A stretch of 57,841 nt of DNA from Micromonospora sp. HNM0581 (GCF_012726175.1 NZ_JAASAD010000022.1:1-57841), one strand, 5' to 3'. Shown: positions 8,217 through 16,387, counted from the first letter of the stretch. The notes: generated by a model not told the origin, from the letters alone. Translations and numbers: made by a program.

Positions 8217-8252
8217 GTGCAGGCGAGAGAAGCGGGGCAGGACCTCCGGTGA
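8217..8252 (+). CDS. Putative 11-residue leader ORF overlapping the K+ channel start
   Basis: GTG at 8217 opens VQAREAGQDLR and stops with TGA at 8250-8252, overlapping the channel gene's GTG start (8249) by four bases (GTGA). A -10-like TATGTT lies six bases upstream of the leader start, so a leaderless leader peptide translationally coupled to the channel is plausible. The sequence is too short for homology and could be chance. Confidence 0.35.
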   Translation: MQAREAGQDLR

Positions 8253-9262
8253 TTCACTTTCCGGCGCAGCGGCGGGGTCCGCTCAGCGCGTTGAGCCTGC
8301 GGCTGGCCGCCGCGATCGGGCTGGTGCTCGCCGTGGTGGCGGTGGTCTACCTCGAACGGGAGCAGTACCGCGACAACAACGGCGATGGTCTGACGCTGCT
8401 GGACTGCTTCTACTACGCGGTCGTCTCCCTGTCGACCACCGGCTACGGCGACATCGTGCCGATGACCCAGCAGGCCCGACTGGTCAACATCGTGTTCGTC
8501 ACCCCGGCCCGGGTGCTGTTCCTGATCATTCTGGTTGGTACCACGCTCGAGGTCCTGACCGAGCAGTATCGGACCGGCCGTCGCCTGCACCGGTGGGAGA
8601 GAAAAGTGAAGGACCACGTCATCATCTGCGGCTACGGCACCAAGGGGCGCAGCGCCATCTCCGCCCTGATGGAGAACGGGCTGGACAAGTCCCGGATCGT
8701 GGTGGTGGAGCGGGCCGGCCCGGCCCTGCGCCAGGCCACGTCGAACGGACTTGTCGCCATCGAGGGTTCGGCGACCCGATCGTCCGTGCTCAACCAGGCA
8801 CATGTGCGCACCGCCAAGGCGGTGATCATCGCGACCGACAGTGACGACGCGTCGGTACTCGTGGCGCTGACCGTACGCCAGCTCACCGCCGGCCAGGTAC
8901 GGATCATCGCGGCGGCCCGGGAGGCGGAGAACGCCCCACTGCTGAAGCAGAGCGGGGCCCACCACGTGATCGTGTCCTCGGCCACGGCCGGCCGGCTGTT
9001 GGGCCTGTCGACGTCGGCCCCACCCTTGATCGACGTGGTGGAGGATCTGCTCACCCCTGGGCAGGGCATGGCGCTGGCGATGCGCTCCGCCGAGCGGAGT
9101 GAGGTCGGCAAGTCGCCTCGCGAGTTGGACACGCTCGTCATCGCGTTGGTCCGGCGCGGCAAGGTGGTCACCCTGGCTGACCGGGCAGGTGCGGTCATCG
9201 AGACCGGGGACATGCTCGTGCACGTACGCGACGACCGTCCCAGCGCCAACACCCTGCCCTGA
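8249..9262 (+). CDS. Potassium channel with TrkA-N (RCK) domain
   Basis: A 337-residue protein. Residues 10-30 form a first membrane helix. The pore loop carries the selectivity filter TTGYGD (about residue 68) and is followed by a second membrane helix and the RCK/TrkA-N Rossmann domain starting at KDHVIICGYGTKGRSAI (about 127), which binds NAD or other nucleotides and gates the channel. The C-terminal 90 residues resemble TrkA-C. This is the two-helix MthK-type layout. The chosen GTG at 8249 leads straight into the first helix. One oddity is FVTPARVLFLIIL in the second helix, where a glycine hinge is usual. Confidence 0.85.
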   Translation: MIHFPAQRRGPLSALSLRLAAAIGLVLAVVAVVYLEREQYRDNNGDGLTLLDCFYYAVVSLSTTGYGDIVPMTQQARLVNIVFVTPARVLFLIILVGTTLEVLTEQYRTGRRLHRWERKVKDHVIICGYGTKGRSAISALMENGLDKSRIVVVERAGPALRQATSNGLVAIEGSATRSSVLNQAHVRTAKAVIIATDSDDASVLVALTVRQLTAGQVRIIAAAREAENAPLLKQSGAHHVIVSSATAGRLLGLSTSAPPLIDVVEDLLTPGQGMALAMRSAERSEVGKSPRELDTLVIALVRRGKVVTLADRAGAVIETGDMLVHVRDDRPSANTLP

Positions 9263-9270
9263 GAACCGGC

Positions 9271-9304
9271 CGACCGGGCCGCCCCGAAGGGAACGGCCCG
9301 GTCG
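9271..9304. terminator. Bidirectional terminator hairpin between the channel gene and korB
   Basis: CGACCGGGCC (9271-9280) and GGCCCGGTCG (9295-9304) are exact inverted copies with a 14-base loop, in the gap between two convergent genes. Confidence 0.7.
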
Positions 9305-9323
9305 TCGTGGTAGCCGGAACGGC

Positions 9324-10361
9324 TCAGCCGACGATGGTCCAGGTGTCGCCACCGTTCAACAGCCCGGCCAACTGCTGCTCCGGGGTCTCGCTGACGGTCG
9401 CCTTGGCGTCGGCCAGCTGCCCCTGCACCACGCTGTCGTACGACGGCCGGCACACGGAGCGGAACACGCCGATCGGAGTGTTCCGCAGGTCGAAGCCGGG
9501 CAGTCGGGACAGCGCGAACGCGTACGCGGGGTCGTCGACCGTGGCGTCGTGGACGACGATCTCCTCGGCTGGGGTGGAGGCTGTTTCGCGTACCTCGAGG
9601 CCGAAGCCGCCGGGTGGGTGTACGACGCAGAACTGCCCGTCCTTGCCGAACGTGATTGGTTGGCCGTGTTCCAGCCGGATCAGGTGGTCGTCGCGGGTGC
9701 TCGGCTCCTTGAGTTGCTCGAACGCACCGTCGTTGAAGATGTTGCAGTTCTGGTAGATCTCGACGAAGGCGGAGCCGGAGTGTTCAGCGGCGGCGCGTAG
9801 CACCGACTGCAGGTGCTTGCGGTCGGAGTCGATCGTCCGGCCGACGAAGGTGGCTTCCGCGCCGAGCGCCAACGACAGCGGGTTGAACGGCGCGTCGGCC
9901 GAACCGGCAGGCGTCGACTTCGTGATCTTGCCTACCTCGGAGGTGGGGGAGTACTGCCCCTTGGTCAGCCCGTAGATCTGGTTGTTGAACAGCAGGATCT
10001 TCAGGTCGACGTTGCGGCGAAGCGCGTGGATCAGGTGGTTGCCGCCGATGGAGAGAGCATCGCCGTCACCGGTCACCACCCACACCGACAGGTCTGGCCG
10101 GGAGACCGACAGCCCGGTGGCGATCGCCGGCGCACGCCCATGGATCGAGTGCATCCCGTAGGTGTTCATGTAGTACGGGAAACGCGACGAGCAGCCGATC
10201 CCGGAGACGAAGACGATGTTCTCCCGGGGGATGTTCAGCTCCGGCATGAACTGCTGGACGGCGGCGAGGATCGCGTAGTCGCCGCAGCCGGGGCACCAGC
10301 GCACCTCCTGGTCGGACTTGAAGTCCTTGGCGGTGAGTTTGAGGGCGACGGGCTCAGACAT
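9324..10361 (-). CDS. korB: 2-oxoacid:ferredoxin oxidoreductase, beta subunit
   Basis: A 345-residue thiamine-diphosphate-binding subunit. CPGCGDYAIL is near the N-terminus, GIGCSSRFPYYMNTYG follows, and the ThDP/Mg motif runs from GDGDALSIGGNH to NNQIYGLTKGQYSPTS. With KorA it oxidatively decarboxylates a 2-oxoacid (probably 2-oxoglutarate) to the acyl-CoA and reduces ferredoxin, replacing or supplementing the NAD-dependent dehydrogenase in the TCA cycle. It starts inside the last codons of korA (8-nt overlap), indicating translational coupling. The subunit has no ferredoxin-type cluster-binding domain of its own, as is usual for the two-subunit actinobacterial type. Confidence 0.93.
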   Translation of the reverse strand: MSEPVALKLTAKDFKSDQEVRWCPGCGDYAILAAVQQFMPELNIPRENIVFVSGIGCSSRFPYYMNTYGMHSIHGRAPAIATGLSVSRPDLSVWVVTGDGDALSIGGNHLIHALRRNVDLKILLFNNQIYGLTKGQYSPTSEVGKITKSTPAGSADAPFNPLSLALGAEATFVGRTIDSDRKHLQSVLRAAAEHSGSAFVEIYQNCNIFNDGAFEQLKEPSTRDDHLIRLEHGQPITFGKDGQFCVVHPPGGFGLEVRETASTPAEEIVVHDATVDDPAYAFALSRLPGFDLRNTPIGVFRSVCRPSYDSVVQGQLADAKATVSETPEQQLAGLLNGGDTWTIVG

Positions 10362-12201
10362 TCTTCAGGACCTCTTCCAGCATCGTCTCCAGCTCGGCGG
10401 CGGTGAACGGCAGACCGCGGACCTGGTTGTAGCCGATGGCGTCGACCAGGTAGCGACCCCGGATCACGTGGGCCAGCTGGCCGAGGTTCATCTCAGGGAT
10501 GACCACCCGATCGTAGGAGCGCAGTACCGCACCGAGGTTGGCCGGCATCGGGGCGAGGTGCCGCAGGTGTGCCTGCGCGACAGGGAGGCCGCGCTGGCGC
10601 AGGGCACGGCAGGCGGCACCGATCGGGCCGTACGTGGAGCCCCAACCGAGCACCAGCACCCGGGCGTCGCCGTCCGGGTCCTCCACCTCCACGTCGGGCA
10701 CCGGGATGGTCTCGATGCGGGCCGCTCGGGTCCGCACCATGAAGTCGTGGTTCGCCGGATCGTACGAGATGTCGCCGGTCCTGTCGGCCTTCTCTAGGCC
10801 GCCGATGCGGTGTTCGAGACCGGGGGTGCCCGGTACCGCCCACGGCCGGGCCAGGGTCTGCGGATCGCGCAGGTAGGGCAGGAAGGTGGTGCCGTCCTCG
10901 CCGTTCGGCGTGGTGGCGAACTCGACCCGGAGGTCGGGCAGGGAGTCGACCTCGGGTAGCAGCCACGGCTCGGAGCCGTTGGCGACGTAGTTGTCCGACA
11001 GCAGGATGACCGGGGTGCGGTAGGTGAGAGCGATGCGTGCCGCCTCCAGGGCGGCGTGGAAGCAGTCGGACGGTGACTTGGGAGCGATCACCGCCACCGG
11101 TGCCTCGCCGTGCCGACCGAACAGCGCCATGTTCAGGTCGGCCTGCTCGGTCTTGGTAGGCATACCGGTCGACGGTCCGGCCCGCTGCACGTCCACGATC
11201 ACCAGCGGCAGTTCCAGGGCCACGGCCAGGGAGATGGTTTCGCCCTTGAGTGCCACGCCCGGGCCGCTGGTGGTGGTGATGCCGAGCGCACCGCCGTACG
11301 AAGCGCCCAACGCCGCACCGATCGCGGCGATCTCGTCCTCGGCCTGCATGGTGGTGACACCGAGCCGCTTGTGCCTGCTCAGCTCGTGCAGGATGTCCGA
11401 GGCCGGCGTGATCGGGTAGGCGCCGAGAAAGACCGGCAGGCCGGAGCGGACACCCGCAGCGACGAGGCCGAGCGACAACGCCGTGTTGCCGGTGATGTTG
11501 CGGTAGGTGCCCGGCGGCATCTTGGCCGGTTTCACTTCGTACCGGACGGCGAAGTCCTCGGTGGTCTCGCCGAAGTTCCAGCCGGCCTTGAACGCGGCGA
11601 CGTTCGCCGCGACCAGTTCGGGCCGCTTGGCGAACTTGCGTTCCAGGAACCGCAGGGTCGATTCGTGCGGCCGGGAGTACATCCAGCTGAGCAGGCCGAG
11701 AGCGAACATGTTCTTGGCCCGTTCGGCGTCCTTCTTGGACACGTCCAGCTCGGCCAGCGCCCCGATCGTCATGGACGTCAGCGCGACCGGGTGCACGGCG
11801 TACCCGTCGAGGGTGTCGTCGTCGAGGGGGCTGCTGGCGTAGCCGACCTTGGCCAGGTTCCGACGGGTGAACTCGTCGGTGTTGACGATGATGTCGGCGC
11901 CCCGGGGCAGATCGGTGAGGTTCGCCTTCAGCGCCGCCGGGTTCATCGCGACGAGCACGTTCGGCGCGTCGCCCGGGGTGAGGATGTCGTAGTCGGCGAA
12001 GTGCACCTGGAAACTCGACACGCCGGGCAGGGTGCCGGCGGGAGCGCGGATCTCGGCGGGGAAGTTGGGCAGCGTGGAGATGTCGTTGCCCAGTTGCGCG
12101 GTCTCCGAGGTGAACCGGTCCCCGGTCAACTGCATGCCGTCGCCGGAGTCACCGGCGAACCGGATGACCACCCGTTCGAGCTGGCGGACCTGCTTGGTCA
12201 C
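10354..12201 (-). CDS. korA: 2-oxoacid:ferredoxin oxidoreductase, fused gamma-alpha subunit
   Basis: A 615-residue protein. The first 190 residues are the gamma-type domain (FAGDSGDGMQLTGDRFTSET) and the rest is the alpha ThDP pyrimidine-side domain (NTALSLGLVAAGVRSGLPVF, ITTTSGPGVALKGE, TEQADLNMALFG). This gamma-alpha fusion is the standard actinobacterial KorA. It pairs with korB, which overlaps its 3' end. The GTG start at 12201 has GAGG seven bases upstream and overlaps by four bases (GTGA) a small upstream ORF with a stronger ribosome site. Substrate specificity for 2-oxoglutarate rather than pyruvate is inferred from the close actinobacterial family. Confidence 0.93.
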   Translation of the reverse strand: MTKQVRQLERVVIRFAGDSGDGMQLTGDRFTSETAQLGNDISTLPNFPAEIRAPAGTLPGVSSFQVHFADYDILTPGDAPNVLVAMNPAALKANLTDLPRGADIIVNTDEFTRRNLAKVGYASSPLDDDTLDGYAVHPVALTSMTIGALAELDVSKKDAERAKNMFALGLLSWMYSRPHESTLRFLERKFAKRPELVAANVAAFKAGWNFGETTEDFAVRYEVKPAKMPPGTYRNITGNTALSLGLVAAGVRSGLPVFLGAYPITPASDILHELSRHKRLGVTTMQAEDEIAAIGAALGASYGGALGITTTSGPGVALKGETISLAVALELPLVIVDVQRAGPSTGMPTKTEQADLNMALFGRHGEAPVAVIAPKSPSDCFHAALEAARIALTYRTPVILLSDNYVANGSEPWLLPEVDSLPDLRVEFATTPNGEDGTTFLPYLRDPQTLARPWAVPGTPGLEHRIGGLEKADRTGDISYDPANHDFMVRTRAARIETIPVPDVEVEDPDGDARVLVLGWGSTYGPIGAACRALRQRGLPVAQAHLRHLAPMPANLGAVLRSYDRVVIPEMNLGQLAHVIRGRYLVDAIGYNQVRGLPFTAAELETMLEEVLKNV

Positions 12202-12275
12202 GGCCGCACCTCGCTTCGCCGCGCGCCGTGGCGCGGCTGGCTGAACTGGATGGTGACCTCGCCTTGCCCGGCCAC
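12198..12275 (-). CDS. Putative 25-residue leader ORF upstream of korA
   Basis: On the minus strand, AAGGAGGT followed four bases later by GTG (12275) opens VAGQGEVTIQFSQPRHGARR and continues to a TGA at 12198-12200, overlapping the korA GTG by four bases. The ribosome site is the best near korA, so a translated leader coupled to korA is plausible. The peptide matches nothing I know. A korA start further upstream by frameshift is less likely because korA begins normally at its conserved N-terminus. Confidence 0.45.
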   Translation of the reverse strand: MAGQGEVTIQFSQPRHGARRSEVRP

Positions 12276-12569
12276 GGGACCTCCTTGACGCGCCGCTGCA
12301 CCGGCCGTCCGCGAACGTCCGGCCCGCCTGTCCTTCCTCACCGAGAGCCTACGTCGGATCGAGGCCGAGTCCTGCCAGGAGGTCCGCCGAATGGGATCCG
12401 AACGTGAGGGAATTTGCGGTTACTTGCGGTGTTTCGCCAGGGTAGCCGTAATCCATATCACCGCACCTCCCGGCCGGGTCGGTCTCGGTGCACCCCGACC
12501 GTCCCGTGCCGACCCCGCAGCGGGTACGCGGTGAAGCTCAGGACGTGACCAACCCGGGGCGTGGGGCGG
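12276..12569. promoter_or_regulatory. Divergent promoter region korA/nuoA with TTGCGGT direct repeats
   Basis: About 300 bp separate the two divergent units. TTGCGGT occurs at 12414-12420 and 12424-12430, exactly ten bases apart, so both copies face the same side of the helix, as in many operators. On the minus strand TACCCT (12439-12444) lies beside them and could be the -10 for korA. The stretch around 12403-12465 is less GC-rich than its surroundings. I see no gene here. Confidence 0.4.
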
Positions 12570-12575
12570 TAGGCT
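12570..12575 (+). promoter_or_regulatory. -10 element (TAGGCT) of leaderless nuoA-like gene
   Basis: TAGGCT ends eight bases before the GTG start, so transcription should begin at the start codon. GTGACC at 12545-12550 could be the -35 (19-bp spacer). Confidence 0.5.
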
Positions 12576-12583
12576 GACCGACC

Positions 12584-12961
12584 GTGACCGGTTACCTGGG
12601 CTCGTACGCGACGCTCGGGCTTCTGCTGCTCGCCGGAGTGCTCTTCCTCGTCGTCGCGTTCACCGCCAATCGGGTGCTACGCCCCGCCCGCCCAGCCGAT
12701 CCACCCGGCAAGCGCGCCGGCTACGAGTGCGGCCTCGACCCGGTCGGCGGCGACTGGGCGCAGATGAAGATCCGCTACTACGTCTACGCGTACCTCTACG
12801 TGTTGTTCGCGGTCGAGGCGGTCTTCCTCTTCCCCTGGGCGGTGGTCTTCGACCGGCCCGGGTTCGGGCTCGTCACCGTGGTGGAGATGGCGATCTTCGT
12901 GGGTGTCCTGGCGCTCGGCCTGCTCTACGCATGGCGGCGCGACATCCTCCGCTGGACCTGA
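12584..12961 (+). CDS. nuoA: NADH-quinone oxidoreductase subunit A, isolated copy
   Basis: A 125-residue membrane protein with three hydrophobic segments (about 8-30, 65-87, 94-115). The conserved loop between the first two carries KRAGYECGLDPVGGDWAQMK and IRYYVYAYLYVLFAVEA, the NuoA hallmark around the quinone-site loop. NuoA is normally the first gene of a 13- or 14-gene nuo operon, but the next genes here run the other way (folP2) and no other nuo gene is near. It may be a second copy, or a stand-alone gene whose partners lie elsewhere. It is divergent from korAB. Confidence 0.85.
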   Translation: MTGYLGSYATLGLLLLAGVLFLVVAFTANRVLRPARPADPPGKRAGYECGLDPVGGDWAQMKIRYYVYAYLYVLFAVEAVFLFPWAVVFDRPGFGLVTVVEMAIFVGVLALGLLYAWRRDILRWT

Positions 12962-12983
12962 CCGGTGCGGAGCCGGTCACCGT

Positions 12984-13853
12984 TCAGGCCAGGCCGCGAC
13001 GGCTGAGCCTGGGCGGGCGATCGCCGCGGACGGCCGCGACCATGTCGAGTACCCGACGGGTGGGACGGACCTGGTGGGCGCGGAACACCCGGGCGCCCAA
13101 CCACGCGGAGACCGCCGTCGCGGCGAGCGTCCCTTCCAGCCGTTCGGCAACGGGGAGGTCCAACGTCTCACCGATGAAATCCTTGTTCGACAGGGCCACC
13201 AGCAGCGGCCAACCCGTCGCGGTCAGCTCGCCCAACCGCCGGGTGATCTCCAGCGAGTGGCGGGTGTTCTTGCCGAAGTCGTGTGCCGGGTCGATGAGGA
13301 TCCCGTCGGGGCGTACGCCCAGCGAGACCGCCCGGTCGGCGAGCCCGGTCACTGTCGCGACCACATCCGCCACCACGTCGTCGAAGGCCGCACGATGTGG
13401 CCTGGTCCGCGGGCTGAGACCGCCCGCGTGCGAGCAGACCAGCCCGACCCCGGTCCGCGCGGCAACCCGGGCCAGCGCCGGATCCGCCCCCGACCAGGTG
13501 TCGTTGAGCAGGTCGGCGCCGGCCGCCACGGCCTCCACCGCCACCTCGGCGCGCCAGGTGTCGATGGAGATGACGACCTCGGGGAAGGCGGCACGTACCG
13601 CGGCGATGATGTCCACCGTGCGACCGATCTCCTCGGCGACGTCGACCTCGGTGCCCGGCCCGGCTTTCACCCCGCCGATGTCGACGATCTCCGCGCCCTC
13701 GTCCACCGCCTGTTCCACCGCCCGCAGCGCACTGTCGGCCTGGAAGGTCGCCCCCCGGTCGAAGAACGAGTCCGGGGTCCGGTTCACGATCGCCATGACC
13801 ACCAGGTCGCCGGGCCCGAACCGCCGAGCCCCGAGCTGCAACATTCCGGCCAC
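12984..13853 (-). CDS. folP2: FolP2-type dihydropteroate synthase homologue
   Basis: A 289-residue TIM-barrel protein of the pterin-binding family. The first signature reads VMAIVNRTPDSFFDRGATF rather than the NxTPDSFSDGG of canonical DHPS, and DIGGVKAGPGTEV replaces the usual DIGGESTRPGA. Those variants are typical of the mycobacterial FolP2 paralogue, which as I recall has not been shown to make dihydropteroate. The gene order folP2-DivIVA-tag-DUF3117 matches Rv1207-Rv1211, although gpgS (Rv1208) is absent here. The GTG start at 13853 has GGAGG four bases before it; an ATG at 13844 is an alternative. Its true reaction is uncertain. Confidence 0.8.
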   Translation of the reverse strand: MAGMLQLGARRFGPGDLVVMAIVNRTPDSFFDRGATFQADSALRAVEQAVDEGAEIVDIGGVKAGPGTEVDVAEEIGRTVDIIAAVRAAFPEVVISIDTWRAEVAVEAVAAGADLLNDTWSGADPALARVAARTGVGLVCSHAGGLSPRTRPHRAAFDDVVADVVATVTGLADRAVSLGVRPDGILIDPAHDFGKNTRHSLEITRRLGELTATGWPLLVALSNKDFIGETLDLPVAERLEGTLAATAVSAWLGARVFRAHQVRPTRRVLDMVAAVRGDRPPRLSRRGLA

Positions 13854-13985
13854 GTCACCTCCCACATCGCCGTACGCCGTCGACCGGTCACACCGCCGGC
13901 ACGTCGACGCTATCCGGTCGCCCTGTCCGGTGCGCCGCGCCGGGTGGGGGTCGCCCCGGCCCCGCCGGCGTGCCACGATCAGCAC

Positions 13986-14540
13986 ATGGGTCAGCTTCTG
14001 CTCCTGCTGGTCGTGGCGGTCACCGTCGCGGCGGTCGTGTTCGGCGTGACGGTGCTGGTGACCGGTCGGGATCCCGGCTTGGCCCCGGTCGAGGCGGACG
14101 GGCGGGCGGTGCCGCTGCCCGGTGACCGTCCGCTGCGCGAGTCGGACGTCGGCGAGGTGCGCTTCGACACCGCGCTGCGTGGGTACCGGATGGCCCAGGT
14201 CGATCAGGCGATGCGGCGGGCGGCGTACGACATCGGGTACAAGGCTGAGTTGATCGGGGTGCTGGAGGCGGAGGTGACGGCCCTGCGGGACGGACGGACT
14301 GCTGACGCCGATGCGCTCCGGCGGGCCCGAGATCAGGCGGCGAAGGTGAACCTCGTAGCGGCGTCGTCCGCCGACGCCCCGACCGCCGACGCCCCGACGA
14401 GCGACCGGAGGACGGCCGGTCCGCCCGCCTCCGACGGCGGAGACACCTCCGGCGCCGGGCCGGCTCCGACCGCTGAGATGGACGCCGAAGGGACCGCAAC
14501 TGCCGGCCGCGATGCGGCGATCCGATCGGAGTCGGCGTGA
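13986..14540 (+). CDS. DivIVA-domain membrane protein
   Basis: A 184-residue protein: an N-terminal membrane helix (residues 3-26, LLLLLVVAVTVAAVVFGVTV), then a DivIVA-type segment, FDTALRGYRMAQVDQAMRRA, followed by a predicted short coiled coil to about residue 105, and a proline- and alanine-rich acidic tail with near-repeats of ADAPT. It corresponds in position to Rv1209. Proteins of this kind are thought to associate with cell-envelope growth sites, but its role is not established. It overlaps the next gene by four bases (GTGA), indicating one transcript. Confidence 0.7.
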   Translation: MGQLLLLLVVAVTVAAVVFGVTVLVTGRDPGLAPVEADGRAVPLPGDRPLRESDVGEVRFDTALRGYRMAQVDQAMRRAAYDIGYKAELIGVLEAEVTALRDGRTADADALRRARDQAAKVNLVAASSADAPTADAPTSDRRTAGPPASDGGDTSGAGPAPTAEMDAEGTATAGRDAAIRSESA

Positions 14541-15034
14541 GCGGGGCGGACGACACCGACGACCTCCGGGAAGCGGCCCAACCCGGTGCTGGTGAGGTCA
14601 CTGCCACGGTGATCGTCAACGCGTCCGCCGACAAGGTCTTCGCGGCGTTGCTGGCGTGGGAACGGCAGTCCGAGTGGATCCCGTTCACCGCGGTGCGGGT
14701 GGTTGAGGGTGACGGCGGCGAGGGGAGTCTGGTCGAGGCGGTCACCACTGTCGGGCCGGCTTCGCTGCGCGACATGATGCGGGTGGTCCGGGTCGACGCA
14801 CCGTACGAGATCGGGGTGGTGCATTGCGGCACGCTGTTGCGTGGCCCGGGTGTGCTGCGTTGCACCCCGCTGGAGAGTGGCCGCAGTCAGGTGGTCTGGC
14901 ACGAGTGGTTCCACCTGCCGGGTGGCCCGGCCGGGCGGTTCGCCTGGCCGTTGCTCTGGCCCGGCTCCAAGTTCAGCCTCACCCAGGCCCTGCGACGCTT
15001 CGCCCGTCAGGTCGAGCAGGGCCGCCTGCCCTGA
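14537..15034 (+). CDS. SRPBCC (START-like) family protein
   Basis: A 165-residue protein with the polyketide-cyclase/dehydrase-like fold pattern: a first strand VTATVIVNASADKVFAALLA, then WERQSEWIPF and VVRVDAPYEIGVVHCG, with a C-terminal helix. The fold binds small hydrophobic ligands; no catalytic residue can be assigned. The GTG start overlaps the stop of the DivIVA-domain gene (GTGA), so the two are translationally coupled. There is no signal peptide and it should be cytosolic. Confidence 0.7.
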   Translation: MSGADDTDDLREAAQPGAGEVTATVIVNASADKVFAALLAWERQSEWIPFTAVRVVEGDGGEGSLVEAVTTVGPASLRDMMRVVRVDAPYEIGVVHCGTLLRGPGVLRCTPLESGRSQVVWHEWFHLPGGPAGRFAWPLLWPGSKFSLTQALRRFARQVEQGRLP

Positions 15035-15154
15035 GCCGTTCGTGCCCGGCGCACGCACCTCCCGGTCCGCCATGTCGACCGGGAGCGGGAACTGTGGTCG
15101 ACAGGTGAACGCCGGGTCAGCGAGGCGCTGACGAGACGATGATCCGGAAACCGT

Positions 15155-15160
15155 TAGCCT
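15155..15160 (+). promoter_or_regulatory. -10 element (TAGCCT) of leaderless tag gene
   Basis: TAGCCT ends seven bases before the GTG start at 15168. Confidence 0.5.
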
Positions 15161-15167
15161 GGGAGCC

Positions 15168-15758
15168 GTGACGGGACTGGTTGTCGGCGAGGACGGGCGG
15201 GTCCGGTGCGGATGGGGGGTCAGCACCCCCGACTACGTGGCCTACCACGACACCGAGTGGGGCCGCCCGTTGCACGGTGACGACGCCCTCTACGAGCGGA
15301 TGACGCTCGAGGCGTTCCAGTCCGGGCTGTCCTGGCTGACCATCCTGCGTAAGCGGACGGCTTTCCGGGCGGCCTTCGCCGGGTTCCGGATCGACACGGT
15401 GGCCGGCTACGGTGAGGCGGACGTGACCCGGCTGCTCGCCGACGCCGGCATCGTCCGGAACCGGGCCAAGATCGAGGCTGCGATCACGAACGCCCGAGCC
15501 GCCCAGGAACTCCCGGCCGGTCTGTCGGAGCTGCTCTGGTCATTCGCCCCGCCTCCCGGTCGGGCCCGACCGGACTCCGCCGCCGCCGTACCGGCGCTCA
15601 CCGACGCCTCCACGGCCATGGCCAAGGCGCTGAAGAAGCGTGGCTTCCGGTTCGTCGGCCCGACCACCGCCTACGCGCTGATGCAGGCTACCGGAATGGT
15701 CGACGACCACCTGGCGGGCTGCCACGTCGTGACCCCCGCGCCCTCCGTGATGAGATGA
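15168..15758 (+). CDS. tag: DNA-3-methyladenine glycosylase I
   Basis: A 196-residue TagA-family enzyme that excises 3-methyladenine from alkylated DNA. The zinc-binding residues known from E. coli Tag are present: Cys in VRCGWG and His in AYHDTEWG at the N-terminus, and His and Cys in VDDHLAGCH at the C-terminus. The active-site region HGDDALYERMTLEAFQSGLS is also typical. It lies where Rv1210 sits in M. tuberculosis. The GTG start is placed by the -10 element seven bases upstream, giving a leaderless message. The last four bases overlap the next gene. Confidence 0.92.
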   Translation: MTGLVVGEDGRVRCGWGVSTPDYVAYHDTEWGRPLHGDDALYERMTLEAFQSGLSWLTILRKRTAFRAAFAGFRIDTVAGYGEADVTRLLADAGIVRNRAKIEAAITNARAAQELPAGLSELLWSFAPPPGRARPDSAAAVPALTDASTAMAKALKKRGFRFVGPTTAYALMQATGMVDDHLAGCHVVTPAPSVMR

Positions 15759-16387
15759 AGGGCATGACGACCGACACCGCACACCGGGTGCACGGGGCGA
15801 GCCAGGCGGACGGCACGGGCGCCTGGGCGGTGCTCCTGCCCGCCGGCCGGTACGACGCCGAGCGGCTCGTCCACCATGAGACGCTTGAGCTGACCGGGCT
15901 CGACGGGCCCGCCTTGCCCCGCCCCGGTGACCAGGTGGCGGTGCTGGCAGACGAGCCACCCCGGCTGGTGGCGGTGGGTCGGGTCGTCGGCCCCGTCGCC
16001 CGCCGCCCCGAGGATCCGGACGACCCGCAGTCCGACGATGTTTCCGACGCACTCGTGGTCGCGTACACCCGGCGGGCCTTCGACGAGCCGGTGCCGGCCG
16101 ACGCGCTGCTGCTCACTGGGCCGGTCACCGCGCTCGACCGGGCGACCTTCCGCGAGCTCGTCGACCGACTCGGCCCGGCACCGCAGCGCCGCACCTGGCT
16201 GGTCAGCCTGGACCTGCCGATCGAGGCCGACTCGCCGGCGGAGGCGGTCCGGTTGTTCTGGGCGTACGTGCAGGAACTCGGTCCCCGGGAGTTGCCGGCC
16301 TTCGTCTCACCCGCCGGCGACGAGCTGGCCATGCAGGCGTTCGTGCTGGGCGCGGAGGCGAACCAGGATCCGGAAGAGGACGACTGA
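15755..16387 (+). CDS. Conserved hypothetical protein
   Basis: A 210-residue cytosolic protein with no family I can name. The middle has a short beta-rich segment (PRPGDQVAVLADEPPRLVAV), like the small barrel seen in EVE/PUA-type proteins, and the C-terminal third contains ELGPRELPAFVSPAGDELAM. It starts with ATG overlapping the tag stop (ATGA), so it is cotranslated with the glycosylase. A second ATG at 15764 is possible. Coding is supported by length, composition and tight coupling. Confidence 0.65.
   Translation: MKGMTTDTAHRVHGASQADGTGAWAVLLPAGRYDAERLVHHETLELTGLDGPALPRPGDQVAVLADEPPRLVAVGRVVGPVARRPEDPDDPQSDDVSDALVVAYTRRAFDEPVPADALLLTGPVTALDRATFRELVDRLGPAPQRRTWLVSLDLPIEADSPAEAVRLFWAYVQELGPRELPAFVSPAGDELAMQAFVLGAEANQDPEEDD

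Noticed and set aside
12903..13985. In-frame upstream extension of the DivIVA-domain protein to 545 residues
   Set aside because: The extension would run antisense through the whole folP2 gene. The ATG at 13986 opens directly on the membrane helix.
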